DNA from: Hymenobacter profundi
Lineage (GTDB): Bacteria; Bacteroidota; Bacteroidia; Cytophagales; Hymenobacteraceae
Reading direction: 5' to 3'
DNA: 34,946 bases
Assembly: GCF_019334315.1 (NCBI RefSeq)
Contig: NZ_JAHWGL010000048.1
Span: 1 to 34,946 of the forward strand
Part shown: positions 8,570 through 15,776 of the stretch, one piece after another
Numbering within the stretch: the stretch's first letter is position 1
Layout: each line of letters begins with the position of its first letter
Program-made: the position numbers and the translations under genes
The notes under the pieces: generated by a model
Told to the model about the DNA's origin: nothing
The model's database searches: none
What the model saw: only the letters and a program-made list of their open reading frames with translations

Positions 8570-9382
8570 ATGCTTGTTTTTCCCAACGCCAAGCTCAACC
8601 TTGGCCTCTACGTTACCGGCCAGCGACCCGACGGCTTCCGCAACCTTGAATCGGTGTTTCTACCCTTACCCTGGACCGATGCCCTAGAAGCTCTGCCCGC
8701 CCCAGAAACCACGCTCACGCTCACTGGCTTGCCTATTCCCGGCGACCCGACCACCAACCTCTGCCTGCGGGCCTATGAGCTGCTGAAAGTCGATTTCGAC
8801 TTGCCGCCCACGCAATTGGACCTGCACAAAGTGGTACCCATTGGGGCCGGGCTAGGCGGCGGCTCGGCCGACGCGGCGTTTGCGTTGCGGGCCCTGAATG
8901 ACCTGTTCAGCCTACAGCTTTCCACCGAAACGCTTGTTGGCTACGCCCGCCGCTTGGGCTCTGACTGCGCCTTTTTCATCGAAAACAAACCCGTTTTTGC
9001 TCACGAGAAAGGCGACGTGTTTCAGCCCATCGACCTCAATCTGACCGGTACGCCCTGCGTAGTGGTCTACCCTAACCTGCACATCAGCACTGCCGAAGCT
9101 TACGCCCGCGTGGTGCCCGCTACGCCCCGTCACGACTTGCGCGAGGCGCTTTCGCAACCTATGGAGACGTGGCGCCATACCATCAGCAATGATTTTGAGG
9201 ATGCCCTCACGCCGGTGTACCCAGTGCTGGGCAGCATCAAGCAGCAACTGTATGATGCGGGCGCTACCTACGCCAGCTTGTCGGGCTCAGGCTCGGCGGT
9301 GTATGGGTTGTTTGCGGGTAGGGAAGAAGCACCTCTATTGACGTGGCCCACGGAGTACACCACGTGGCACGGCCGGCTGTAG
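8570..9382 (+). CDS. ispE: 4-diphosphocytidyl-2-C-methyl-D-erythritol kinase
   Basis: A GHMP kinase of the MEP isoprenoid pathway that phosphorylates CDP-ME at the 2-hydroxyl. 270 residues, normal length. Visible are AKLNLGLYV (7-15) with the catalytic lysine K8, the ATP loop PIGAGLGGGSADAA (90-103), RRLGSDCAFF (127-136) with the catalytic aspartate D132, and a C-terminal SLSGSGSAVYGLF. The ATG directly follows a GC-rich repeat and no promoter box was recognised. It is a single gene between a divergent glycan cluster and a convergent transporter. Its stop codon lies inside the left arm of a second repeat. Confidence 0.97.
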   Translation: MLVFPNAKLNLGLYVTGQRPDGFRNLESVFLPLPWTDALEALPAPETTLTLTGLPIPGDPTTNLCLRAYELLKVDFDLPPTQLDLHKVVPIGAGLGGGSADAAFALRALNDLFSLQLSTETLVGYARRLGSDCAFFIENKPVFAHEKGDVFQPIDLNLTGTPCVVVYPNLHISTAEAYARVVPATPRHDLREALSQPMETWRHTISNDFEDALTPVYPVLGSIKQQLYDAGATYASLSGSGSAVYGLFAGREEAPLLTWPTEYTTWHGRL

Positions 9383-9539
9383 GGGCGCTTTGCAGGCGCC
9401 CGTCGTTGCTGACGTTGGTTCTTATTTCTCGCCGATAACCTGTCATTTCAAAGGGAGTGAGAAATCTCGCGTGCAGCGGTAATCTCAATCGGTAGGAAAC
9501 TACCAGGAGCAACGATGGGCGCCTGCAAGGCGCCTCTAC
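9379..9539. repeat. family C inverted repeat between ispE and the EamA gene
   Basis: The arms 9379-9410 and 9508-9539 (32 bp) are complementary except for a few positions, and both carry the GGCGCCTGCAARGCGCC unit. The left arm contains the ispE stop (9380-9382) and the right arm contains the EamA stop (9536-9538). The 97-nt centre includes CTGTCATTTCAAAGGGAGTG followed by AGAAATCTCG, which resembles half of another dispersed repeat. Confidence 0.88.
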
Positions 9540-10444
9540 ACCAGCACCTCAGCCGCGGCGGGCTGGCGCTGACGGCGCTTGTTCCACTGGTCCAGCACCG
9601 GATGAATTAGGACGCTGAACAGGATGATGGCCGTGCCCACGTAGAAACCGGCCGACATCTTCTCATGGAAAAAATACACGGCCAGCAAAATGCCATACAC
9701 GGGCTCCAGATTGATGGTGAGGTTGACTACGAAGGCCGAAATGCGCTTCATCAGTTCCACAGAGGCTGAGAAAGCATATACCGTGCATACGCCCGCCAGC
9801 ACTAGCAATAGCCACCAATCGTTGCCGTGCAGAGACAAGTGTAAGCCCGCGCCGTTGGTGAAATAGCGGCTGTAGAAGGGTAGGAATAATAAGATGCTCA
9901 GGCAGGCCCCGCTCATCTCATAAAAGGTGAGCTGGGTAGGCGTATGCCGCTTCACAAATTTGGAATTAAGGACGCTGAACAGCGCCGACAGCCCCGCCGA
10001 CACAATGGCCACGCTCAGCCCCAATAACTGGTTCAGCTCAGCCTGCGACACAATATAGAGCCCTACCATCGTCAGCAAGCCCAGCCCTACCTCGTAGAAA
10101 CGCACCGGCCGCCACAGAATCAGGGGCTCCAGCAGCGAGGTCCATAGCGCCAGCGTGGCCAGGCCCGCTAGGCACACACTCACCGACGACAGCCGCGCCG
10201 CCAGGAAAAACGTAATCCAGTGCGCCGCTACCAGCGCGCCTACCCCCATCAGCCGCGCCGTGTCGGCCGCGCCTATCCGCCACGACTGTCGGCGCATCAG
10301 CAGCAACCCCAGCAGCCCTATGCTGGCCAGCAACGTGCGCCAGAATACCAACTCCACCGGCGGCAACGAAATCAGCTTGCCCAAAATGGCCGTGAAGCCC
10401 CAGAGCAACACAATAAAATGCAGCCGCAGGTAATCTTTTAACAT
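9536..10444 (-). CDS. EamA/DMT-family transporter
   Basis: 302 residues with about ten hydrophobic segments arranged as two five-helix EamA halves (roughly 5-145 and 155-290). Conserved features include LLWGFTAILGKL near the start, the WRTLLA helix 2 segment, and NLEPVYGILLAVYFFHEK in the second half, a typical EamA loop-helix signature. Homologues export metabolites such as amino acids; the substrate here cannot be read. The ATG giving MLKDYLRLHF was chosen because the 20 codons before it run through an inverted repeat. It follows the LptF/G gene on the same strand after 91 nt. Confidence 0.9.
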   Translation of the reverse strand: MLKDYLRLHFIVLLWGFTAILGKLISLPPVELVFWRTLLASIGLLGLLLMRRQSWRIGAADTARLMGVGALVAAHWITFFLAARLSSVSVCLAGLATLALWTSLLEPLILWRPVRFYEVGLGLLTMVGLYIVSQAELNQLLGLSVAIVSAGLSALFSVLNSKFVKRHTPTQLTFYEMSGACLSILLFLPFYSRYFTNGAGLHLSLHGNDWWLLLVLAGVCTVYAFSASVELMKRISAFVVNLTINLEPVYGILLAVYFFHEKMSAGFYVGTAIILFSVLIHPVLDQWNKRRQRQPAAAEVLV

Positions 10445-10449
10445 AAAAG

Positions 10450-10535
10450 TGGGTGAGTGACTGAGTGATTGTTTTAAGTGTGTGAAATGTGGCAGTGAGA
10501 ACAATTACTTATTCACTCATCCACTCAGTCGCTCG
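10450..10535. repeat. family F imperfect inverted repeat
   Basis: GAGTGACTGAGTGATTGT on the left faces ACAATTACTTATTCACTCAT and CCACTCAGTCGCTC on the right. It fills the spacer between the LptF/G stop and the EamA start, both on the minus strand. Confidence 0.7.
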
Positions 10536-11612
10536 TTAGCGCGGTACAAACCGGTAGAGGCCGGCGCCGATGCAGGAGAAAACGATACTAGGCATCCAAG
10601 CGGCTAGCATGGGGTGCATGTCGCCCACGCTGGCCAGGTTGCGGCCCAGAATCACGAAAATGATAAACAAGAAAGCTAGCACGAAGCCCAACGCAATTTG
10701 CCCACCTACCCCGGCCCGCGACTTGCGCGAGCTCAGAATCACGCCGATAGCCGTGAGGATGACGATGGCAAAGGGGTAAGAATAGCGCTCGTATTTCTCG
10801 CTGAGGTACTGCTGCGTGTCGTCGGCGCCGCGGTCTATCTTCTGCTGAATAAACTCGTTCAGCTCGGGCAGCGTCATGGTTTCGGCCAGGCGGTATTTGC
10901 TGGCGAAGTCCTTGGGGTAGAGGTTGAGCGTGGTGTCGCGGGCGGGGATGGTGAGCAAGTTTTCCTGCTGCCCATCGATGGTGCGCACCAGCTGCGGCGA
11001 GAGGTGCCACACGTGCTTGGTAGAGTCCCAGCTGATAGCATCAGCCGTGAGGCGGCGGCGTAGCTTGGTGCCATCAATGGTTTCTAGGGCAAAGTGGTAG
11101 CCAATGTTGCTGGTGTTGTCGTAGCTCTCCATATAAGCGTAGCTCCGCTCGCCTACCTTCATGTGCACATTGCGGCCGCTGAAGTGATACGGCCGCTTCA
11201 CGTACAGCCGCTCGAAATTGACGCGGGTTTTATTGGCCACCGGAATCACCCAACCAATCAGCCCAAACGTGGCCCCGCCAATAATGGCCCCACCCACCAG
11301 GTAGGGTAGCAATAGCCGGTTGAAGCTCATACCGCTGGCCAGCATGGCCACAATTTCGGTGCGCTCGGCCAGCCGCGCCGTCACAAACACCACCGCAATA
11401 AACACCGTGATGGGCGACAGCAGATTGGCGAAATAGGGAAACAGGTTGACGTAGTAATCCAGCATAATCTTCTTCGCAGGCAGATTATGCTGAATAAACT
11501 TGTCGTTTTTCTCCGTGAAATCCACCACGCAAATCACGCTCACCAGCAATAGCACCGTGAACACGAACGCCGTGAGGAATTTCTGGATGATGTATTTATC
11601 GAGGAGCCGCAT
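10536..11612 (-). CDS. LptF/LptG-family permease (YjgP/YjgQ)
   Basis: 358 residues. Inner-membrane component of the LptB2FG machine that extracts lipopolysaccharide and drives it to the outer membrane. Three hydrophobic helices lie at the N terminus (about 12-32, 55-78, 100-125), with the family start LLDKYIIQKFL and the LAERTEIVAMLASGMS segment. A periplasmic beta-jellyroll region (about 130-270) follows, then three C-terminal helices (about 278-355) with LSSRKSRAG between them. Which of the two paralogues (LptF or LptG) it is cannot be told from one sequence. It is downstream of tgt on the same strand, separated by a 90-nt spacer filled by an inverted repeat. Confidence 0.93.
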   Translation of the reverse strand: MRLLDKYIIQKFLTAFVFTVLLLVSVICVVDFTEKNDKFIQHNLPAKKIMLDYYVNLFPYFANLLSPITVFIAVVFVTARLAERTEIVAMLASGMSFNRLLLPYLVGGAIIGGATFGLIGWVIPVANKTRVNFERLYVKRPYHFSGRNVHMKVGERSYAYMESYDNTSNIGYHFALETIDGTKLRRRLTADAISWDSTKHVWHLSPQLVRTIDGQQENLLTIPARDTTLNLYPKDFASKYRLAETMTLPELNEFIQQKIDRGADDTQQYLSEKYERYSYPFAIVILTAIGVILSSRKSRAGVGGQIALGFVLAFLFIIFVILGRNLASVGDMHPMLAAWMPSIVFSCIGAGLYRFVPR

Positions 11613-11618
11613 GAATTT

Positions 11619-11700
11619 AGCTGATAGCTAATAGCTGTTAGCTATTAGCCTTCTGTATAGAATAAATAAGCTAACAGCTATCAGCCATCAGCTAATAGCT
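11619..11700. repeat. family G imperfect inverted repeat between tgt and the LptF/G gene
   Basis: Left units AGCTGATAGCTAATAGCTG and GTTAGCTATTAGC face right units AAGCTAACAGCTATCAGC and CATCAGCTAATAGCT. The loop starts CCTTCTGTATAG. It shares units and the CCTTCTG loop with the atpD-atpC spacer element. Confidence 0.8.
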
Positions 11701-11702
11701 TG

Positions 11703-12833
11703 CTATAAGCGTGTCATCACCTGCTTCACCATCTTGTCCTTCCACTCGCGGAAGGTGCCGGCCAGGATTTGCTCCCGCGCCTGGCCTACCAGCCACAGGT
11801 AGAAGCTGAGGTTGTGGATGGAGGCAATTTGCGGGCCGAGCATTTCCTGACTCTGAAACAGATGGCGCACGTAGCTGCGTGAGTAAAACGTACTGACGTA
11901 GCCACCTAGTTCACGGTCAATCGGCTCGAAGTCGGTAGCCCATTTCTTGTTGGTGATATTCATAATGCCCTGCGTGGTGAACAGCATGCCGTTGCGGGCA
12001 TTACGGGTCGGCATCACACAGTCAAACATATCTACGCCCAACGCTATATTTTCCAGAATATTGGCCGGCGTACCTACCCCCATCAGGTAGCGCGGCTTGT
12101 CCTGAGGTAGGATGTCGCAGACCAGCTCGGTCATTTCGTACATCAGCTCGGCGGGCTCGCCCACGCTCAGGCCACCAATAGCGTTGCCTTCGCGCTGCTG
12201 CTCAGCCACAAACTCCGCTGACTTGATGCGCAAATCCTTGAACGTGCTACCCTGCACAATAGGAAACAGCGTTTGCTGGTAGCCGTAGTGGCCCTCGGTG
12301 CTGTCGAAGCGCTCGATGCAGCGCTTCAGCCAGCGATGCGTCATGTCAAGGGAGCGGGCGGCGTAGTCGTACTCACAGGGCCAGGGCGTGCACTCGTCGA
12401 AGGCCATCATAATATCGGCCCCAATGGTGCGCTGAATGTCCATTACACCCTCGGGCGAAAACAGGTGCTGCGAGCCGTCGATGTGGGAGCGAAACTTCAC
12501 GCCCTCTTCCTTGATCTTGCGCGTGCCGCTGAGCGAGTACACCTGATACCCGCCCGAGTCGGTGAGAATGGGTCGGTCCCAGCCGTTGAACTTGTGCAGG
12601 CCGCCGGCTTGGCGCAGCACATCCAAGCCGGGGCGCAGGTAGAGATGGTAGGTGTTGCCGAGGATGATCTGCGCCTTGATGTCGTCTTTCAGGTCGCGCT
12701 GCTGCACAGCTTTCACGGTGCCGGCTGTGCCCACGGGCATGAAAATGGGCGTTTGAATAGCACCGTGCGCGGTGTGCACTACACCAGCGCGGGCTTTGGA
12801 CTGCGGGTCCTGGGCAACTAAATCGAAAGTCAT
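11703..12833 (-). CDS. tgt: tRNA-guanine(34) transglycosylase with altered zinc site
   Basis: Exchanges guanine for a queuine precursor (preQ1) at the wobble position of tRNAs with GUN anticodons. 376 residues, normal length. Catalytic residues are present: D92 in TDSGGYQ (91-97) and the nucleophile D271 in DMFDCVMPTRNARNG (268-282), with GGLSVGE (220-226) between. The family's zinc motif, CxCxxC plus a downstream His, aligns without gaps to LGGYVS (309-314): L309, G311 and S314 replace the three cysteines, while H340 in SIHNL remains. The start was set at MTFDLVAQ, since the frame's upstream extension is encoded by a hairpin. First gene of a tgt-LptF/G-EamA cluster. Confidence 0.96.
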   Translation of the reverse strand: MTFDLVAQDPQSKARAGVVHTAHGAIQTPIFMPVGTAGTVKAVQQRDLKDDIKAQIILGNTYHLYLRPGLDVLRQAGGLHKFNGWDRPILTDSGGYQVYSLSGTRKIKEEGVKFRSHIDGSQHLFSPEGVMDIQRTIGADIMMAFDECTPWPCEYDYAARSLDMTHRWLKRCIERFDSTEGHYGYQQTLFPIVQGSTFKDLRIKSAEFVAEQQREGNAIGGLSVGEPAELMYEMTELVCDILPQDKPRYLMGVGTPANILENIALGVDMFDCVMPTRNARNGMLFTTQGIMNITNKKWATDFEPIDRELGGYVSTFYSRSYVRHLFQSQEMLGPQIASIHNLSFYLWLVGQAREQILAGTFREWKDKMVKQVMTRL

Positions 12834-12846
12834 ATAAGCAAGAGCC

Positions 12847-12949
12847 TTTCTCGCAGAGATTCGCGGAGGTAGGGGCAGAGGTTCGCAGTGTGTTTGTGAG
12901 AACGACACTGCGAACCTCTGCCCCTACCTCCGCGAATCTCTGCGAGAAA
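12847..12949. repeat. family D perfect 45-bp inverted repeat
   Basis: The arms 12847-12891 and 12905-12949 are exactly complementary over 45 bp, with a 13-nt loop GTTTGTGAGAACG. It lies between tgt (minus) and a glycosyltransferase gene (plus). If tgt is transcribed from the box at 12974-12967, the entire hairpin is in the tgt 5' leader, 13 nt from its ATG. Confidence 0.97.
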
Positions 12950-12966
12950 TGTACGGTAGGAATTTA

Positions 12967-12974
12967 CAAAGGTA
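12967..12974 (-). promoter_or_regulatory. possible -7 box of the tgt promoter
   Basis: The minus strand reads TACCTTTG, an exact TAnnTTTG, upstream of tgt and beyond the 45-bp hairpin. No TTG is evident at the -33 distance. It faces the plus-strand box at 12984-12991, so the two promoters would overlap. Confidence 0.5.
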
Positions 12975-12983
12975 ACTAATGCC

Positions 12984-12991
12984 TACTTTTG
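12984..12991 (+). promoter_or_regulatory. -7 box upstream of the glycosyltransferase gene
   Basis: TACTTTTG, exact TAnnTTTG, about 20 nt before the GTG at 13011, with a weak TTT at 12963-12965 in the -33 position. It explains why translation cannot begin at the ATG at 12979, which lies upstream of this box and in another frame. Confidence 0.55.
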
Positions 12992-13010
12992 CCTGCTTAT
13001 CCTGTTTGCT

Positions 13011-14144
13011 GTGTTGCCACTTCCTTTTTCCCCGCTGGTATGGCTGCTGCTGGCGTGTGTGCTGGTGCAGCTGTTCTACTTCGCTTACTATTTCCTACCC
13101 TTCGCCAACCGGCCACCCGAGCTGGCAGCCGACGCACCCGGCCCCGATGAAGAGCCCGTTTCCATTCTCATCTGCGCCCGCAACGAGTTAGACAATCTGC
13201 GCCAGCTGATGCCGTTGCTGCTCCAGCAGGACTACCCCGCCGGCTTCGAAATCGTCCTCGTCGATGACCGTTCCAGCGACGAGACCTACCTCTATGTGCA
13301 GCAACTCGCGCAGTACTACCCCCACGTGCGGCTGGTAGAAGTGCGCCGCACCCCCGATGGCCTGTCGCCCAAAAAATATGCGCTTACCCTAGGCATCAAA
13401 ACCGCCCGCTACCCGCGCCTGCTGTTCACCGATGCCGATTGTATACCCGCTACCAATCAGTGGCTCAGGCTGATGCAACGCGGCTTTGCCCAACCCGCCG
13501 ACATGGTGCTGGGCTACTCTGCCTATACGCCTGCGCCGGGCCTGCTTAATAAGCTGATCCGTTTTGAAACCTTAGTCACCGGAGCACAGTATTTGTCGTT
13601 TGCCTGGCGTGGTAAGCCCTACATGGGCGTGGGCCGCAACTTGGCCTACACGCAGCAAACCTTCCGCTCCACCAAAGGGTTTGCATCTCACATTCGCAGC
13701 CTGAGCGGCGACGACGACCTGCTGGTGCAGGATGCCGTGGCCCAGGGCGCCCGGGTGGCCGTAGTGGCCGAGCCCAGCGCCCATGCCCTCAGTGAGCCAG
13801 CTGCACAGTGGGGCGCTTGGTGGCGACAAAAACGTCGGCATTTGTCGGCGGGTAAGCGCTACCGCTTCGCCGATAGATGGCGAGTAGGAAACTTTATTGG
13901 TACTAATCTGCTTTTTTATTTCACTGCATTTGGACTGTTATTTTCCCGCCCCGATTGGATACCTTTGGCTGTCTTATGGTCGTTACGGACCGGTATCATG
14001 TTTCTGACCTATCACCAATTGGGTCGCCGCCTTGATGACCGCCTACCCCCGGCGCTGTTGCCTTTGCTCGACGCCATCTATTCTTTCTACTATCTAGCCC
14101 TGGGAATCTCGCTGTTCCTTCACCGCACGCTCCGATGGAAGTAA
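13011..14144 (+). CDS. membrane-anchored family 2 glycosyltransferase
   Basis: 377 residues. An N-terminal membrane helix (about 8-30) is followed by a GT-A domain with ICARNE (54-59), LVDDRSSDET (83-92), FTDADC (139-144) carrying the DxD metal motif, GDDD (233-236), and QKRRH (273-277), which matches the QxxRW position of processive GT2 enzymes. Three hydrophobic segments (about 297-312, 316-334, 350-370) close the protein. The acceptor is unknown. No in-frame ATG exists near the front; GTG at 13011 or TTG at 13014 is the likely start, just after a promoter box. The last codons overlap the sigma-factor gene by 10 nt. Confidence 0.88.
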   Translation: MLPLPFSPLVWLLLACVLVQLFYFAYYFLPFANRPPELAADAPGPDEEPVSILICARNELDNLRQLMPLLLQQDYPAGFEIVLVDDRSSDETYLYVQQLAQYYPHVRLVEVRRTPDGLSPKKYALTLGIKTARYPRLLFTDADCIPATNQWLRLMQRGFAQPADMVLGYSAYTPAPGLLNKLIRFETLVTGAQYLSFAWRGKPYMGVGRNLAYTQQTFRSTKGFASHIRSLSGDDDLLVQDAVAQGARVAVVAEPSAHALSEPAAQWGAWWRQKRRHLSAGKRYRFADRWRVGNFIGTNLLFYFTAFGLLFSRPDWIPLAVLWSLRTGIMFLTYHQLGRRLDDRLPPALLPLLDAIYSFYYLALGISLFLHRTLRWK

Positions 14145-14758
14145 ACAATCAGGAAATACAAAAACAGTTCTCCGCCAAAGCCAAGCACGATTTCAAGCTG
14201 ATTCGTGCCGCCGTAGAGCAAGGTGATGAGAAGGCCTACGCTGAGTTGATGCAGATCTACAAGAAACCCGTGTACCACGTGGTCTTGAAGATGGTGCGCA
14301 ACGCCGACGACGCCGAAGACCTCACCATCGAGGCGTTTGCCAAGGCTTTCCGCAACCTGCACAAGTTCAACCCCGAGTACGCGTTTAGCACGTGGCTGTT
14401 CCGCATCGCCACCAACAACTGCATCGACTTTATTCGCAAGAATAAAATCAAAACGATGTCGATTGACTCGGCTATCAAGATTGACAATGGCGACGAAATC
14501 ACCATCGATTTTCGCGACGGCAACCTCAATCCGGCCGAAAACGCCATCAAAAATCAGAAAATCGAAATCATGCAGCACGTGGTATCACGCCTGCCCGATA
14601 AGTACCAGCGCCTTGTTACGCTGCGCTACTTCGATGAGCTGAGCTACGAGGAAATTGCGCAGGAGCTAAAAGCCCCCCTCGGCACCGTGAAAGCCCAACT
14701 GCACCGCGCCCGCGAGCTGCTCTATGACATGGTAAAGAACAAGAAGCACATTATCTGA
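14135..14758 (+). CDS. RNA polymerase ECF-type sigma factor
   Basis: 207 residues. Sigma region 2 spans about 33-104 (AYAELMQIYKKPVYHVVLKM; DAEDLTIEAFAKAF; FSTWLFRIATNNCIDFIRK) and region 4 about 145-198, with a helix-turn-helix (LSYEEIAQELKAPLGTVKAQ, 169-188). No anti-sigma gene is adjacent. The start ATG lies inside the end of the glycosyltransferase gene (10-nt overlap), so the two are probably co-translated. A terminator follows at 14793. A charged N-terminal segment (1-30) precedes region 2. Its regulon cannot be inferred from this window. Confidence 0.95.
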   Translation: MEVNNQEIQKQFSAKAKHDFKLIRAAVEQGDEKAYAELMQIYKKPVYHVVLKMVRNADDAEDLTIEAFAKAFRNLHKFNPEYAFSTWLFRIATNNCIDFIRKNKIKTMSIDSAIKIDNGDEITIDFRDGNLNPAENAIKNQKIEIMQHVVSRLPDKYQRLVTLRYFDELSYEEIAQELKAPLGTVKAQLHRARELLYDMVKNKKHII

Positions 14759-14792
14759 TGCGCTGATTTTTGATGAGTTGATAATTGATTTG

Positions 14793-14823
14793 AAAAGCCC
14801 CGGCCTTGGTTGGGGCTTTTTGT
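14793..14823 (+). terminator. intrinsic terminator after the sigma-factor gene
   Basis: The stem AAAAGCCCC (14793-14801) pairs with GGGGCTTTT (14812-14820), followed by more T. Confidence 0.85.
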
Positions 14824-14838
14824 TTGGGTTGAAACCAT

Positions 14839-14953
14839 CTGTCATCCTGAGCGGAGCGAAGGACCTTCTCACGCCGGAAGAACCGTTGAACAATTGATGA
14901 AAGAACGACTCGTTTCGGCGTGAGAAGGTCCTTCGCTCCGCTCAGGATGACAG
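14839..14953. repeat. family A long inverted repeat, copy 2
   Basis: The arms 14839-14876 and 14916-14953 are perfectly complementary over 38 bp, with subtype core GAGCGGAGCGAAGGACCTT. The inner 39 nt are more diverged than in the other copies but include AACGACTCGTT. It lies between the sigma-factor terminator and the rsmG promoter. Confidence 0.95.
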
Positions 14954-14975
14954 TGTAGTTACTATGTAGCTGCAC

Positions 14976-14983
14976 TATCTTTG
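14976..14983 (+). promoter_or_regulatory. -7 box of the rsmG promoter
   Basis: TATCTTTG, exact TAnnTTTG, 8 nt before the rsmG ATG. This would give a leaderless or nearly leaderless mRNA. The -33 position falls at the edge of the preceding repeat and shows no clear TTG. Confidence 0.6.
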
Positions 14984-14991
14984 CCCACATC

Positions 14992-15615
14992 ATGGACATC
15001 CTCTTCAGCTACTTTCCTACCCTCACCGACCACCAGCGTGACCAGTTCCGCCAGCTCGAAACCGAGTTTCGCGGTTGGAATGAGCGCGTGAACCTCATTG
15101 CCCGCACCGACGTGGAGAACCTGGCCGAGCGCCATTTTCTGCACTCGCTGGGTATTGCCAAGGTCATAGAATTCCCGGCGGGCTCGTCGGTGCTGGATGT
15201 GGGTACGGGCGGTGGCCTGCCGGGCTTGCCATTGGCTATTCTGTTTCCCGAGGTGAAATTTCACTTGGTAGACAGCATCGGTAAGAAGATTCGGGCGGTG
15301 GAAGGAATGGCCGAAGCGCTGCACCTCACCAACGTCACGGCCGAGCAAATTCGTGCCGAGCAGCTACACACCAAATACGACTACATCGTGAGCCGCGCCG
15401 TGGCCCGCCTCGCTACCTTCCATACCTGGATTGCGCACCGCTACAAGCCTCACGCCGCTGCCAACAGTGGCCTCTATTACCTAAAAGGCGGCGACCTAAC
15501 CGAAGAAATTGCCGAATCAGGCCTGAAAGCGCATAGTACAGATCTGAGTGACTTCTTCAACGAAGAGTTCTTTGAAACGAAGAAGGTAGTGTTTGTGCCG
15601 AGTCAAAAGGCATAA
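14992..15615 (+). CDS. rsmG: 16S rRNA (guanine(527)-N7)-methyltransferase
   Basis: An SAM-dependent enzyme (GidB) that methylates G527 in the 530 loop of 16S rRNA. 207 residues, the usual length. Visible are WNERVNLIA (29-37), the SAM-binding VLDVGTGGGLPGLPLAI (67-83), the acidic end of the next strand in VDSIGKK (93-99), and SRAVA (134-138). It stands alone, with a promoter box 8 nt upstream and a long hairpin beginning 25 nt downstream. Confidence 0.97.
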   Translation: MDILFSYFPTLTDHQRDQFRQLETEFRGWNERVNLIARTDVENLAERHFLHSLGIAKVIEFPAGSSVLDVGTGGGLPGLPLAILFPEVKFHLVDSIGKKIRAVEGMAEALHLTNVTAEQIRAEQLHTKYDYIVSRAVARLATFHTWIAHRYKPHAAANSGLYYLKGGDLTEEIAESGLKAHSTDLSDFFNEEFFETKKVVFVPSQKA

Positions 15616-15639
15616 GAGTTGAGTAGTAAGTTAAAAGAA

Positions 15640-15749
15640 ACGTGTGTCATCCTGAGCTTGCGAAGGATCTTATCACACAAAAACGATTCGTTGTTACGAT
15701 AGTCGTTCAACTGGCATAAGATCCTTCGCAAGCTCAGGATGACACACGT
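15640..15749. repeat. family A long inverted repeat, copy 3
   Basis: The arms 15640-15673 and 15716-15749 are perfectly complementary over 34 bp, with subtype core GAGCTTGCGAAGGATCTTAT. A smaller inner stem (AACGA/TCGTT) holds a loop containing CGTTGTTACG, which is the CGTAACAACG loop of copies 1 and 4 in the opposite orientation. It lies between the convergent rsmG and hydrolase genes. Confidence 0.95.
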
Positions 15750-15776
15750 GTTTTACTACGCACTACTTCTCTTTTC

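Noticed and set aside
12273..12821. A 182-codon plus-strand frame opposite tgt
   Set aside because: Shadow of tgt; composition dominated by Val, Gly and Ala, with no family features.
12979..13191. The ATG at 12979 as a start for a small Cys/Trp-rich protein or for the glycosyltransferase
   Set aside because: It is out of frame with the glycosyltransferase and lies upstream of the -7 box that would transcribe it.
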